Assembly (NCBI GenBank): GCA_907165275.2
Contig: OU015664.1
Location: forward strand, 2,504,001-2,568,000
DNA from: Zygaena filipendulae
Taxonomy: Eukaryota > Arthropoda > Insecta > Lepidoptera > Zygaenidae
Length of the DNA stretch: 64,000 bases
Direction: 5' to 3'
Position 1 is the stretch's first letter. Each line of letters starts with the position of its first letter. The notes beneath the pieces are model-generated. The model saw only the letters and a program-made list of their open reading frames with translations, did not search any database and was not told the origin of the DNA. This document shows, in pieces, positions 10,730 through 22,930 of the stretch. The position numbers and the translations under genes were made by a program.

Positions 10730-11297
10730 AATAGCATATTATAGGAAAATTCAAGGATTTCACTATTCCTAGTAATTAACCAAAATATTTTTGAAAATAA
10801 CTTCACTGCACTCGTAAAAAAAAACATCAAAATATGCCCTTTTATTTTCGTTACATAATACTTATATCGTGTGGTTATTTATGTCCGGTTTACACTTCCA
10901 TAGAATTTTACATTACATAAATCAAGCAATATTAAACGCAATATCCACGAGTTACATATCGCACGAATAATTTAAGGGACGAAGGCTCGAAAAACGAGGC
11001 ACCACCTCCTCCCCTGGAGTCGTCTGCGATACTGAACTGCGGTGCTTTCACACCGCTCCGTTTAAATAGCTACAGAACAACCAACCACCTGTAGCCGAAA
11101 AGCTTATCAATGAAACTTTCCTCGTTATTCAACTCTAACGGGATTTTTTCATCCGATTATCATTTATCCGTTGGAGTTTCTTTTTTACGCGATTAATGTT
11201 TCATATAAGGGAATTAGGCAGTGCTCATTCGTAACGATGTTATACAATTTAATTTAGATGACTAGTTGCTGTGACTCCGCACATATTTTGCTACTTA
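10730..11297. other. Upstream intergenic stretch with a GC-rich patch
   Basis: Mostly AT-rich. 10975-11110 is distinctly GC-richer (GGCACCACCTCCTCCCCTGG, ACTGAACTGCGGTGC) but I could assign it to no exon, RNA or repeat. Could be an untranslated exon or a single-copy regulatory patch upstream of the opsin. Confidence 0.4.
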
Positions 11298-11334
11298 CGC
11301 CTTTTGCACATTATAAGAAATTTCCTTGTTCATT
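11298..11334. repeat. Solo arm of MITE family D
   Basis: CGCCTTTTGCACATTATAAG and following bases match one terminal arm of the foldback at 47634-47784. The second arm is absent. Confidence 0.5.
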
Positions 11335-11335
11335 T

Positions 11336-11480
11336 GGTTTCATCCGCGTTAATTTCGGGATAAAAAGTTACTCCTTATCAGCTATCTGCCAGTGAAAGTC
11401 CTGTCAAAATCGGTCCATCCGTTTTAGAGATTAGTCGGAAAAAACGGACAGACAGACAGACAAAAATTTTAATAATTGTT
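11336..11480 (-). repeat. Lep1-type Helitron fragment
   Basis: TTTCATCCGCGTTAATTTCG, AGTGAAAGTCCTGTCAAAAT, GAGATTAGTCGG, GACAGACAGACAGAC: family order preserved, ends missing. Confidence 0.5.
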
Positions 11481-12009
11481 TTTGCTCTGAGGGTTTTTGC
11501 TATCCTTATGCTTTTTAAGAAACTTACTACAATTTTTAGCTTCACAAAGCAGCAGGCACGCATTATGACTTAATCTGAAATTTATTATATTTTCCAGTTT
11601 TAAAAATAAACTAATCCTCATACAAAAGCATCAAAGGGATAAAAATGAGGACAAGAAGAGCTTTCTAGCGTCATTGTTAAGAGGTAATAACTTAAGGTGA
11701 TATCTGCATACCTGATTTAGGAAGAACGAAATAGAAGAAGAAAATAGGTAACGACAGTTCTGATGTTCTTTGTATTAAAAAAAACTGAAATTGAATAGAA
11801 GTGACGGGCCGTACGGCAACTTAAATTCTATGCCTATTGTACCTAGGTATCACTGTTGTTTTTAATTGGATGATATTTAACCACATACCAGATAATCCTT
11901 GCTTTTTCTATCAAAATAAATCTGGTTTTGCCTTTGTGGTCGGTGTTCAAACCTAACTTAACCTAGCTGGTTGGTGCTTGCAGAGTTCGGCAATTCGGCA
12001 TAATATTAT

Positions 12010-12230
12010 TGATATACGGTAAAGCGCTTTAAAGTTTAGGAGCGGGGGTTCGTAACGTAATATGCAGGTAAAAAAGTAAAAACTGTACCTGCTTGTGACG
12101 TCACGCGACCTTTCGACTCAACGTGTCTCCGTAATTTTTTGCTTACGTACAAAAGAAAAAATAGGTGACTAATATTTTTTATGAATCTACGGGATGGACT
12201 AAAAACTAAAATTTAAGTGATCTTAGAATA
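12010..12230. repeat. Diverged copy of MITE family C
   Basis: AAAGCGCTTTAAAGTTTAGG, TGACGTCACGCGACCTTTCG, CAACGTGTCTCCGTAATTTT and TACGGGATGGACTAAAAA parallel the four young copies at 24799, 26811, 54492 and 57007. The first TGACGTCA site is lost and the second is kept. Confidence 0.55.
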
Positions 12231-13375
12231 AACTACTTTAGTGTAATTATTCTGAGTGTTCAATCAACTGCAATTCAGCTCAGCTCTACGCTGCGTCTAT
12301 AGGTGCAATATAATAATATAATATAACACGGTTAACACTTTCTTAGCTGTTAGATGAATGAATAATTAATAAGTGATAAGGGTTAACACATTTAAAATCG
12401 CGTTGGTAGTGATACAATTTTGAACGTATAATTATAATGGGTAACATTTATGGAGATTGGAGATGTTTTAAGTCCTTACCAGCTGCTGCAGGAACAAACT
12501 TATAACCAACTAAATGTGTAACAGATATTGTTATGACGACTTTTTTTTTATTGTTCTTTCTGCTATACTTATACTTACATAGAATCTTTTTTTTAATGAA
12601 ATAACCAAAATTGCGGAATAGGTATGAATAAAAAGAAACAAATAACACTTTTTAGTAGATATTTAATTACTTATACTAAAAATCTTTTGATATTATGATA
12701 GATGGGCCCTTAAGTGATTAGTTAGGTTTAAAAGATTTGAGATATCAAGCCAAAATGAAATAAGGATTAAATGTGGATAGTAATATACCTACGTCGAGCA
12801 ACTTAACATTTCCTTTTGAAGCATGCCTTTGAAATCTCAAGCGACTTAATTACGAGCAATATTATGCGAGGGAAAAGCATCAGCTATAAAATGCATTGCC
12901 TTTGTACTTAAGTATCATTTTTAATAATGAAATACATTTTAGCAGTGGCGGACTAAACCCGTCAGTGGCCCGGGGTGGCAAAACTGAATGAGGCCCCCAG
13001 TTTATAGTTTACAAGTCAATTTTAATAAGTTGATGTACCTAATGTAATGTAACTTTGTTTTCAGTTCACATTAAATTAAAATTGAATACCTACCTACTAC
13101 CACCCCGAGTGAAAATAAATTTAATTATTTTTCAAATTGTACTAAAATACTAAGGGAAAAGACCCGTCCCGACGACAATCGCTGATTAACCGCCAGAATA
13201 GCAACAAAACTTGCACCGCATTCCAGAAAACCGCCAAAACAACACCGAAATAGCGTCGAATTTATATACTACAAGAGCGCTAATACAGTAGGTATACTCT
13301 TCCCGCATCAAATACGGTCAAAACAGCACCACACCACAAATTCATATACGAAAACATACATACAATCGAATGCAT
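12231..13375. other. Intergenic stretch, no gene seen
   Basis: AT-rich. About 12942-13005 (GCAGTGGCGGACTAAACCCG ... GGCCCGGGGTGGCA) looks like the decayed terminus of a DNA transposon. No coding potential recognised. Confidence 0.5.
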
Positions 13376-13967
13376 ATCCTCCTCCTTTTTGGAAGTCGGT
13401 TAAAAATTAGTTTCGCTGCTCTCGCGTGTGTCTACCTATGTATAAACTGGTTTTTAGAACGTATTAATATTATGTCTTACTTACTTAGAAAAGGTATGAT
13501 TCTGATCTATTAAAAAAATATGTCCGGCTTTTGTAATTTTGAGCTTGGCAGTGAAATGTCAATCAACATTAATTTAATGAAAGCCTCCGAGTGCGGAAGT
13601 TTTGTTTTTAAAATCTTTACTTAAAATTAAATTATTATTAAGTTAAGTATTATAAAAACGACTCTGAATGCGGTTGTTACAGTCAGATAAAAGTTAAATC
13701 TACACAGATATACGTATAATCGGATTTAGATCGAGCTCGTTAGACAGGTGGGTAGGTACAAGTTATATAAATCCTTAAGCTGTTCAAAGTCGTTTTAAGT
13801 AGTTTTTTCCTATTTAACTAATTTTTTAACTAGCAACGTTGAGTTACACTGTTATCATGCCGCTTTGGAATTATTTTACATAAAATACCTAGGTACCAGA
13901 TGTTGGACAATTGCAATGTCATTTTCCCTAATGGAGGTGCAGTAACTTTCTTCTTATTTTATTACTT
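13376..13967. repeat. Dispersed repeat remnants
   Basis: 13378-13405 is a reversed copy of the AAAAAGGAGGAGG repeat start. About 13560-13700 has words in common with the large foldback at 25595-25830 (GTTTTGTTTTTAAAATCTTT, TTAAGTTAAGTAT). No gene seen. Confidence 0.4.
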
Positions 13968-14183
13968 ACTAGCTGCTCCACGCGGTTTCACCCGCGTTAG
14001 TTTCGGAGTTCCCGCGGGAATTACGGGATAAAAGGTACCCTATGTCCCTCAACGTGCATGCCAAATTTCATCCAAATCCGTTCAGCCGTTTTTGCGTGAT
14101 TGAGTAACAAACATCCGAACATCCAAACATCCAAATATCCAAACATCCACACTTTCTCATTTAAAATATTAGTAGGATAGTAG
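13968..14183 (-). mobile_element. Lep1-type Helitron, complete copy
   Basis: ACTAGCTGCTCCACGCGG start (the element's 3' end), all internal blocks, then CACACTTTCTCATTTAAAATATTAGTAGGA at the element's 5' end. About 215 bp. Confidence 0.65.
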
Positions 14184-14907
14184 GATTTAGAACGCGTCTA
14201 GTAATGTCTGAGTGATACGTAATCTTTTCGATAATATCACTAGACCGGAAAAATAATGTCACATCACATCACACTGAAAGGTAGGTAATGTTGTGTACAA
14301 GTCTAGTAGTGATCTAACTGTATGGGTTATACTGAGAATTTTCAAAATTCATATAATTACGACGAAAATAGTTTCGCTTCTCTCTCGTGTAAACTGACTA
14401 CTGACTACACTTACCGTTTTTTTCTCTCTCCGACAAATAAAGCAAAGGGCTTTAGAGCCATACACCCTCTTCTTTTAAGATTTTTTTCATAATGCTACAT
14501 TGATTTACACGTTTTACCCACAAAGGTAAGTATAATTGCGTAGTTTTACCCATGTCAATCATACCTTTTTGTATTCATTCTTTTCAACCGAGCTTCGCAC
14601 TACATAATAAAATATAATTTTTGCTAGTATCTATATAAATTGTTCGAAAGTACATGGTTTATAACAAAGGACGGACTCAACAGTGTCTACTCATATTAAA
14701 CGAACTTTCCTGTAAAATCATTAATTAGACTCATCTCCCTTGAGTCCCTTGTAAACTCACAATAAAAGCTTAGAATCACAGATGTATTTTTCTTAATAAA
14801 AATAGACTTTTTACTTTTAGTTATTCGGTTACAGTTTCGGCTGAAAAATCTGTTTAGTTCGGACCACAAACTACTTAGAGATACTACTGGTTCGGACAAT
14901 ATACATA
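14184..14907. other. Intergenic stretch, no gene seen
   Basis: AT-rich sequence between the Helitron copy and the Tc1-like element; nothing recognised. Confidence 0.55.
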
Positions 14908-16455
14908 CACACATCAAAAGTGTCTAGGGATCAAGTGCATTTTTTGCTATAAAAAGAAACCCAATTAATTTAAATCTAATCTAATCTTCTGGGCTTGTTG
15001 CCTACCTTATTTCCCAAATCTAAATTAACAACTAATCCCCAAATTTTGAATAAATTAAGAAAATATTCATTTTTTGTAAGATGTGAGAAATTGAACCAAT
15101 TCCAAGTCGACAATAAAATTGCAAAAAAGGCAAAGACAGGGGTTTTTGAAACTTTTATTGTAATGAATAAACAAATTAAAATAATCTGTGTTCCTTCCAT
15201 TGACACGAATCACACATTCGCAGCGATTTGGTATGCTTAAAATCAGTTCATCAAAATCACTTTGAGTAATGGCCACCCACGTTCTTTGTAAGAAGTCAAA
15301 AAGTTGTTGTGGGGCATTTACGGCGTCCATACTCGGCAGAGCTCTTCTTTGGAGTATATCCCATGCGTGCTCAGTAGGATTTAAGTCTGGTGATTGAGCA
15401 GGCCACGGCAGGACGTTGATATCAGCATTGGCAAGAGTGCGTATTACGACTCCAGCAGTGTGTGGACGTGCATTGTCGTGCATAAGTTGAAACGAATCAC
15501 CCAACTGGCTTCGTAAAGGGATGATTACATCTGATACAATACTGGTCGCATAAATCCGAGCATTAAGGTTGCCCCTGATCCAAATGAGATCGGTTCTTCC
15601 ACCGATCTAAATACCCGCTAAAACCATCATTGTTCCCCCTCCGTATGGATGAACTTCCTAACAGAATTTCAATCGTTCTTGACGTCCAAGACTTCTCCAA
15701 ACTAATGTACGTCTTGTATCCGGCCTCATACCGAAACGAGATTCCTCGGAAAAGCAAACACCCCGCTAGTCTTCTTCCTCCTAATTACTGTCTTTGCGAG
15801 CCCATTGTAAACGGGCTCTACGATTGCGGGGCGCTATTGGTGGAACTCTCAGAGGCCTTCGGGATCGCAGACCCACTTCTCTTAAACGATTACGTATGGT
15901 TTGATCGCTTATCAGTAAGCCTGAAGCGCTGTGGAGCCTCGTAGTTATCATCATGGCGGTCATAGTACGATTTCTTCGCGCTGTATTCTGGATATACCGG
16001 TCCTGTCTTCGAGTGGTGATACGAGTTCGCCCTCCATGTCGCTTGGCCACACTGCCCGTGATACGATAGCGTGTCCATAGGCGGCTTATGACGCTCTGCC
16101 TTGTCCCAACAGCAGTAGCCACAGTACGTTGCCTGGTGCCAGCTTCCAACATTTCAACGGCTCTCAGCATCTCTTGTCTAGGCAAGTGGTGTCATCGCTC
16201 CATATCGATGCAATTTTTTTCAGTTACGATGCAAAAATTGTAATGTTTTTGTAAAACCGCCGTCACACGCTTTTATAGGGATTTTTAATGACAGTTATTT
16301 TTAAAAGTTTAAACAAATTTTTGAATAAAATTCTTTATTGAAATGGTGAAATTAAATAAAAAATTTCAAAAAGGATCCAGAAAATTTACAATAATAATCC
16401 CAATTGGCGGCAATTCTCTAAAATGCACTTGATCCCTAGACATTTTTGATGTGTG
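14908..16455 (-). mobile_element. Tc1/mariner-type DNA transposon, inactive
   Basis: 1548 bp flanked by TA dinucleotides (14906-14907 and 16456-16457). Terminal inverted repeats of about 35 bp begin CACACATCAAAA and contain TGTCTAGGGATCAAGTGCAT, with one mismatch between ends. Length, TA target and the transposase type all fit the Tc1 group. It lies about 320 bp upstream of the four-transmembrane gene. Confidence 0.85.
15067..16185 (-). pseudogene. Tc1-like transposase pseudogene (DD34E type)
   Basis: One reading frame covers the whole protein: an N-terminal helix-turn-helix (residues near RTVATAVGTRQSVISRLW, then RTRITTRRQDRYI), a middle part with F-S-E-E-S-R-F, then HDNARPHTA and SPDLNPTEHAWD. 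In this family the catalytic triad is D, D, E; here the first Asp is Glu (SEESRF for the usual SDESRF). Four in-frame stops, all TAG, fall after residues ARKDSN, in the next few codons, after LKFC and after LAGI. Three sit where the family normally has Trp or a similar residue, which suggests G-to-A decay of TGG codons. Reading frame is otherwise kept, so decay was by substitution, not indels. Surely inactive. Confidence 0.8.
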
Positions 16456-16777
16456 TATATTCACTTTAATATGAAGTTTTAAGTTTATTTATCTATGGAA
16501 AAAAGGCTGTATAAGTTTTAATAAAAAAGAAAATCTCATTATTTGATGCTAAGTAGTTTGTGATTTGATGTTATTGTCAAAAAATTAAAAATCACTGTAA
16601 AATTATATAAAAAAAAATTAATCTGTCCAATAAAGCAATGAATTTGTTCATTGTCTATATTAAATAAGACAAAAAAAGTAGCATAATTTAATAAAAATAC
16701 AAATTTTATAATGAAATAATCCAGTTCACAGAAATATAAAGTTCTGTATAGGTACAGGTTAAACTAGGGTTTGGATT
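16456..16777. other. Upstream region of the four-transmembrane gene
   Basis: AT-rich. A TATAAAG motif at about 16735-16741 lies about 40 bp before the start codon at 16778 and could be a TATA box only if the 5' UTR is very short. No other signal seen. Confidence 0.3.
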
Positions 16778-19700
16778 ATGTCGGTGTTGGATGCGTTGCC
16801 AGTAGTAGAAACCTTCTTCGGAGTAGATCTGAAGACAGGCTCGATGGTCGTGGCTGCACTCGGTATTGTGAGTTCGTATCTTCAAATTTTCCTAGTTTTC
16901 GCAATAGGTACCTGTATAAATTTCACCTGTATTGTCTATGTATGTAATGGTACACTTTTTAGGTTTACAGACGTAATAAGTGGATACCTACTTAATTCGA
17001 TCTTGTGGTAAGTAGATACACTCTTTAAAATAATGGTCCACTTATGTTTTTTGTATAATTTATAAAGTTGTTGGTTGTATATTGTTGATTATAGTAGATA
17101 GGTGTGTAAATATTTTTTAATTGCTTAGTAATTGCTTAGTTCTTTATTTTATTTTGGAAATCTCACGATTTCAAAATATATCGTGTTTTTTTTTTACTTC
17201 AATCGCGTTGCTTTGTCTATCAAGTCACACATTGTCATTGGCACAATTATTTAAAAGTTGCCATTTAATAAAAAAAAAGAAGAAAAACCTATGAAACCAT
17301 AGAAACAATAGGCCTTAAATTAGAACCTTCGTGAGGAAATCCCAAAATCCACGCGGGTAAAACGCAGGGAACGGCAATAGGTTTTGACGGGAACCGACGC
17401 GAAGCTACGTCCGTAATTAACCGACTTCAAAAAAGGAGGAGGTTCTGCATTCGGCTGTATGTGTTTTTTTTTTGTTTTTGGGTTGATAAAAAATGTTACA
17501 GGTTTTTTTAGAGTTTTGTCGTGGTGGTTTTTATGGGTTTATAAATATTTCAATGTATTTGATAATACGACACATGTTTCGAACCGATTCCGATATTATT
17601 ATAAACTAGCTGTCACCCGCGGTTTCACCCTCGGTAATTTCGGAGTTCCCACGAGAATTCCTATAAATCTTCGTCTTAAATCACTCCACCATTAGTGAAA
17701 ACCGCATGAAAATCCCTTTTAAGTTTGTCGCGAACAGGACAAACAGACAGACGCGTCGGAGGACTTTGTTATAATATGTAAGGATGCTAATAAGACGTGT
17801 TTTTGTTTGTTACGCTTTCATGCTTTAACTGCTCAACCGATCATCATGAAATTTTGTATACACGTTGTCAGGTTTACAGAAACGGATATAGGGAAACTGT
17901 ATTTTATCCTGGAATTATTTCTCTCTAAATGTATTATTTATTTGCGAAACTGTTTTGGCGAATGTATTGTGTATTTGTTCTGTTTAATGTGTTATAATAG
18001 CTGTATCCTGAATAAATAAATAAAGAAATTTTCATGGGAACTCCGAAATTATTACGTAAAAAAAATATTGTTGATACTTTGTAAGAATATTACTTGACGC
18101 TGCAGCCGCTGGGTATCTAGATAAATATTTACGGAAGCTTCTAAAAATAGAGAAAAACCGACCCTCTGACGTGTTTTTGTGTTTATGATTGGAATTTTCG
18201 AGGACCCCGGCCAAAACTTCATACCAGGGAAATGGTGGATGAAAACTGCTGACCTGAATTTCTTGTTTACCATAAAGATAATGTTGATTGTACAGTATAG
18301 ATGTATAGCGGAGAGTATTATGTAATGGTCGCCATTTTGGAAACGATAAATTGCTATAATGAATCTAAGGAGATTTTTATGTTTTTGTTATTTATGACCA
18401 AAGATTGTGCCTAAACTAGCTGTGCTCGGTCAAAGATAAAATATACGTATAATCTCTCGGCTTGCTGCAGTGCCCTCCTCATTCTTTTTAACATGCTTAT
18501 TTCTAACCTATACCATATTAACTTCATCTATGTATCTATGTAAAGGAATCTTTGAACGTGATTTTTAACCGACTAACAAAAAGGAGGAGGTTATGCTTTC
18601 GGCTGTATTTAGGTATGTTTTTTTTTCCACCCCCCGGCAAACGACGGATTAATATGAAACTATATGCACACTTATCAATGCAATAATAATTTAAATAGTT
18701 CGTGCCATTATCCTTAACCAGCATCTTCATGCAGGATATTTTTTATCCTATCCGATACCAAATAGTCTCTTTGTGCCAAGTGCTCCTATCCCAGGGAGGG
18801 AGTGGCAACATTAATAAATGATCGTTTAAAAATTGGCTGAGTAGGTTATAAATAAAAAAAAACTACAATAATGCACTTTAATGGTAAATTGAACTAAAGT
18901 GTAAAAAATAAATAATAGTTTAAAAAAACACACTTTGATAGAAAACTAAACCGAATAGTTGAAAATAATTTCCAATGAATTTAAATTAAGAATAGTGTAA
19001 TTAACAAAAAAAAAATTTATACCTTTATTATAGAGAAACGATTTGGTCTTTTGGTTTGTTTGTTACGTTTTACCTCAAAAACTACTGGACCTATTTCAAA
19101 AATCCTTTCACTGTGCTGCAATTTCCGGAATCGTCGGCGCAGATATGCTCGACCAGATAAAAAGATTCATCTCAGATATTTCATCTGAGAGTAAAGCTTA
19201 GCGACCTGACAATTACAGCGTATACATAACCTACATAGTTAGAAACTTTAAAGCTCTACAATGTAGAGTCTACATTATCGTACATCCATTCCAACCAAAA
19301 CTTTATAGCTACGAGTATATACCAATTTTCTGGGAGATACATAATAGTACATTGTTATCCTAGGGGTGAAAGTAACTTAGTTAGTCCCGAGACGGGGTTT
19401 GGCCAATAGATCGAGGGACTAAATAAGTCTTTCTCCCGAGGATAACACTATGCTTTTCATTACGAATGCAAGGAAAGTCAAAATAAAAATAGGAATTAGC
19501 TAAAGAAAAAAATGAGTGAATTTTATTTTACATAAATCAACCATTAGGTGTGCTACTGGCCAGTAAGTATGCCCCTATGACATAAAAAAAAAACTTGAGT
19601 TTCTGCCGTATCCAGCTGTCAGTTGAAAGCGATTCTCCCTAGGGCTGAAAAGTGTTACATTCAATCCGCTTCTCAGGCAACGTCAGACCTACTTTCCGAG

Positions 19701-22700
19701 TATGAGTAATGAAAAATCATATATCGAGTGCCCCGGAAATACCTAAAAGTTTCTATCAATTAGATCTGTCTCAAACTTTCTTATTTTACAATATTATGTA
19801 GGTTTTGCCCACGGCTTTGCTCGTGTTAATGCAGATTTTGTCTAACAATTTTCGTTTTCTCGGAAACAAAATAATTATTAAACCTTTATTCTGGACTAGC
19901 TGTGCCCCGCGGTTTCACCCGCGTGATTTTCGCAATTCCGACAGGAACTATTTTTTTCTGAAATAAAAATAGCCTAAGTTACTGACTATAACATCATTTG
20001 TCCGCCAGTGAAAGCGCCTTTAAAATCGGTTCAGGCGTTTCAGAGATTAACCGAATTAAGTAGACAGACAGATGGACAAAAATTTTAAAAATGGTTTTTT
20101 TTAAGTACTTTACATACTTTCATATGCATTTAGTGAAAAGCTGTTAATTTGGAATTACAAACAGACACTTCAATTATATTAAAATGTATCTAGATGTAGG
20201 TGTAGCTATGAATTGATTTGTTCTTATTTGACCTTCAATGCCAAAGAAAAAAGGAAATCCAGATAATAAATATGTAAACCCATATTAAAATTTTATTTTT
20301 CAGGTCCACCCAACGGCTTATGGTTGCACACTCTATGTGCCGATGAGCTATATGCTTGTCACGATATGGATGTTAGTCGCCATATATTCCGCTGCAAGTG
20401 TCATGCTGTTCTGTGGTATAGCTAAGGTAATAATCACCTATCGGTCCAACTAAACTACCAAATAAACTTTATTAAAATAGACGCCATAGTTAAAGAAGAA
20501 GAACTCAATTTATTTAGTAATAACTGATTTGCTTGAGAGCTTTATTAACGTCCGTTAAAAAAGCGTTTAAATAGAACAAATGCATTTTCAAGTTTATTTA
20601 TTTTATATGTAACTAGCTGTCTCACGCGGTTTCATCGGCGATAATTTCGTAGTTCCTGCGGAACTATTCTACACAAACTTTGCAACCCCTTTTCATCCCC
20701 TTAGGGGTTGAATTTTCATAAATCCTTATCAGATGCCTACATCATAAAAAAAACACACCCTCTAAGTTTCAGGTCTCTACGATCAGCGGTTTAGATATAG
20801 ACCTGATACTTAGGGGGTGTGTTCTTTGTATGACGTATATATCCGATAAGAAAAGTTTTTTGAAAATTCAACCCCTAAGGGGATGGAAAGGGGTTGCAAA
20901 GTTTGTATGGAATGATTCCGCGGGAACTTCGAAATTATTGCGGGTAAAACCGCGCGGGACAGCTAGTTATATATAAAACGTACGCACTGTTATAAATTAA
21001 TATTCTGTATGCCATAACACCCCATCTAAATGTATTTTTTTTAAATGATCATGATGATGATCTTTGGGCACGCGGGAGCAACAATTTTCGTATTGCGTTA
21101 TCGTAACGTGACGTGTTATGGTCGTAGCGATAATAAGCGCCCGTCTAAATGTGTAATGAGCGGATCGGATCTATAATGATCAAAAATATAGAATATCTTG
21201 ATTTGTGATAGTTAAATTAGCGTTTTTAGTTTTTATTTTGGCAACGATGCAAACTTAAAATCAGATTATGAATATATAACTTCTTATACAAATAAATTAT
21301 CTTATATCGCAGCATGTCCAGTCTGTTCGTTAGGGTCTTTTTCCCTGAATGTCCATTTAATAGGGGGACGTATAGAATTATAGTACTTGCAACTTGAGCC
21401 ATGGTTTTAGGCAATAATAGGGTACTTGCATGAATTTTTTTTTCAATCTATTTTAAAGATATATGGCCTACTTAAACAAAGCAAGAAAAAGAAAAAAATT
21501 ATATGCATAAATTAATTAAATAGAGCGTTTCAAAGTTCCTACTTTAGACTTTACCGCCGAAACGCGGAATGACGTCACTACTTCAAAATTACGCCTTATT
21601 AATCTGTGATAGAAATGTCACTGTCGTATTGACAGGGTCATGTGACACTGGCAGACAGATAACTTCAACATCCAAAAGCGAAATTAAGGTTGAACTGTGT
21701 CGAGTTACTTCCAAAAGTTTCAGTAAAGAATCGAAATGCATCTTACTGATGCATTTTAAAGTAAAAAACTTCAGAAAATGGAAAATATGCGTTGACTGTA
21801 TGTACTTAGTTTCTTTTTCCTTCTCTGAAAGAGGTAAATGTTTCCTAAAAAAATAAAAGTGACGTTATGTGTTAAACTTGGCTGTGATTGGTGTTTCGTT
21901 GCAACGTTCCGTTTCACAAAATTGAAAGTTGAATATTTTGAAAAACTATTGATAATTTTTTAGTAAATCTTTCACGATAATGCTTTTCTAAGGCTCCATT
22001 TTTGAAATATTGACACCATTTCTTATAATAAATTTCATGCAAGTCCCTATTGTGCATAATTATGTATAAAAAGAAAACACTAAATTACCAGCTGACAAAA
22101 TTGCACTTTATTCTATAGAATGTTGTGGTGCTCTGTAATTTATGGGTGTGGTACGCGCTGGTGTTTGTCTGCGCGATGCAAGTTATGATGTTGCTGCTCA
22201 TTGTGGTATTCGCGTTGCGGAAACAGAGGAACAGGATCTGCTTAGTCCTGTTCGGGATGCTGTGGTATATTAGTAAGTTATTTCGAGGAACGAAAAAAAT
22301 TTTTTAATCTGCATTTTTTTGCACAGAACACATCATATCAAATAGGTATTACCATGGACCAATAAAACTTGTTTAATAGGTCCATGTTATTACTAATTGA
22401 TTAATTTTGTAAAATAATTATGGTCTATGTACGATATTGTTACCTAAAAAAAGGTTAGATACCTAAGTAAAAAGAAAAAATATTATTTGTATGAAACTGA
22501 ACGAAATAAAATTGCGATTAGTCTCCGTACGTAACTAGTAGGTATCGTTAAAGGGAAATTTATTCCTTTTATGAAACCGGTTACGCAGGCGGCTGAAGAG
22601 AATATTGCGTAAGATTGCAAAAAACCCACTGCACATTTCCTTGCGAACAATACTTGATGGCGTGTCCCTACGTTACTTCCATTTTCATCAATTCCACAGA

Positions 22701-22930
22701 AATTGAATATCTTAAAACGCTACAAGAGATAACATACTCTAAATTATGTTGGAATGGAGTTAGGGCGTTGTATATAACAATAATAACATATTTCTCTTGT
22801 CTTATTAATTACTTAGTAGTTGTGTAATAAACTAAAATAGCTATTAATTTCAGCGACGCTGTACTTCATCGTAGTTGTGAACAGTTACCGAAGACAATTG
22901 GAAAAACCATCAGATAATGACTCTACTTGA
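16778..22930 (+). CDS. Four-transmembrane insect protein (pasiflora / DUF4728-like), four exons
   Basis: Model: exons 16778-16939, 20304-20426, 22119-22272, 22854-22930; 516 nt, 171 aa, all junctions in phase with GT-AG ends. Four hydrophobic segments lie at about residues 23-45, 67-93, 104-127 and 136-157, with a short basic-acidic tail (SYRRQLEKPSDNDST). The N-terminal D-L-K-T-G-S just before helix 1 is a hallmark of a large insect family of small four-helix membrane proteins that includes Drosophila pasiflora proteins, some needed for septate junctions. I cannot name the orthologue. Exon 1 could instead end at 16867 (donor ATT|GTGAGT), but that would cut helix 1 short; donor TAT|GTATGT at 16940 gives a full helix and a length like the neighbour at 29-32 kb. 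Plasma-membrane location is inferred. Confidence 0.68.
17605..17783 (-). repeat. Lep1-type Helitron copy
   Basis: ACTAGCTGTCACCCGCGG start, TTTCGGAGTTCCCACGAGAA, TGAAAACCGCATGAAAATCC, ACAAACAGACAGAC. The 5' end is diffuse. Confidence 0.5.
19896..20095 (-). repeat. Lep1-type Helitron copy
   Basis: ACTAGCTGTGCCCCGCGG start, GTTTCACCCGCGTGATTTTC, AATCGGTTCAGGCGTTTCAG, GACAGACAGATGGAC. Followed at 20118-20195 by a short repeat also present at 10303-10385 (ATGCATTTAGTGAAAAGCTG). Confidence 0.55.
20427..22118. other. Intron 2 of the four-transmembrane gene
   Basis: Holds the palindromic Helitron pair annotated next. The remainder (20969-22118) is AT-rich with no exon or RNA gene recognised. Confidence 0.5.
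20611..20968. repeat. Large palindrome made of two inverted Helitron copies
   Basis: Starts ACTAGCTGTCTCACGCGG and ends CGCGCGGGACAGCTAGT. The arms pair over most of about 350 bp (AACCCCTTTTCATCCCCTTA with TAAGGGGATGGAAAGGGGTT, TACGATCAGCGG-type words toward the centre). Single copies of one arm occur at 32855-33083 and 63178-63390. Confidence 0.7.
22273..22853. other. Intron 3 of the four-transmembrane gene
   Basis: No recognised repeat. A plus-strand open frame at 22615-22827 has no family resemblance and is not supported by splice or codon evidence. Confidence 0.5.

Larger units (their letters stand above)
16940..20303. other. Intron 1 of the four-transmembrane gene, repeat-rich
   Basis: Contains Helitron pieces (17325-17400 plus; 17605-17783 minus; about 17783-17910 plus; 19020-19240 plus; 19896-20095 minus), two starts of the AAAAAGGAGGAGG repeat (about 17420 and 18567), and a retroposon 3' tail ending CCCCTATGACAT and poly-A at about 19530-19593. 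No additional exon recognised. Confidence 0.5.
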
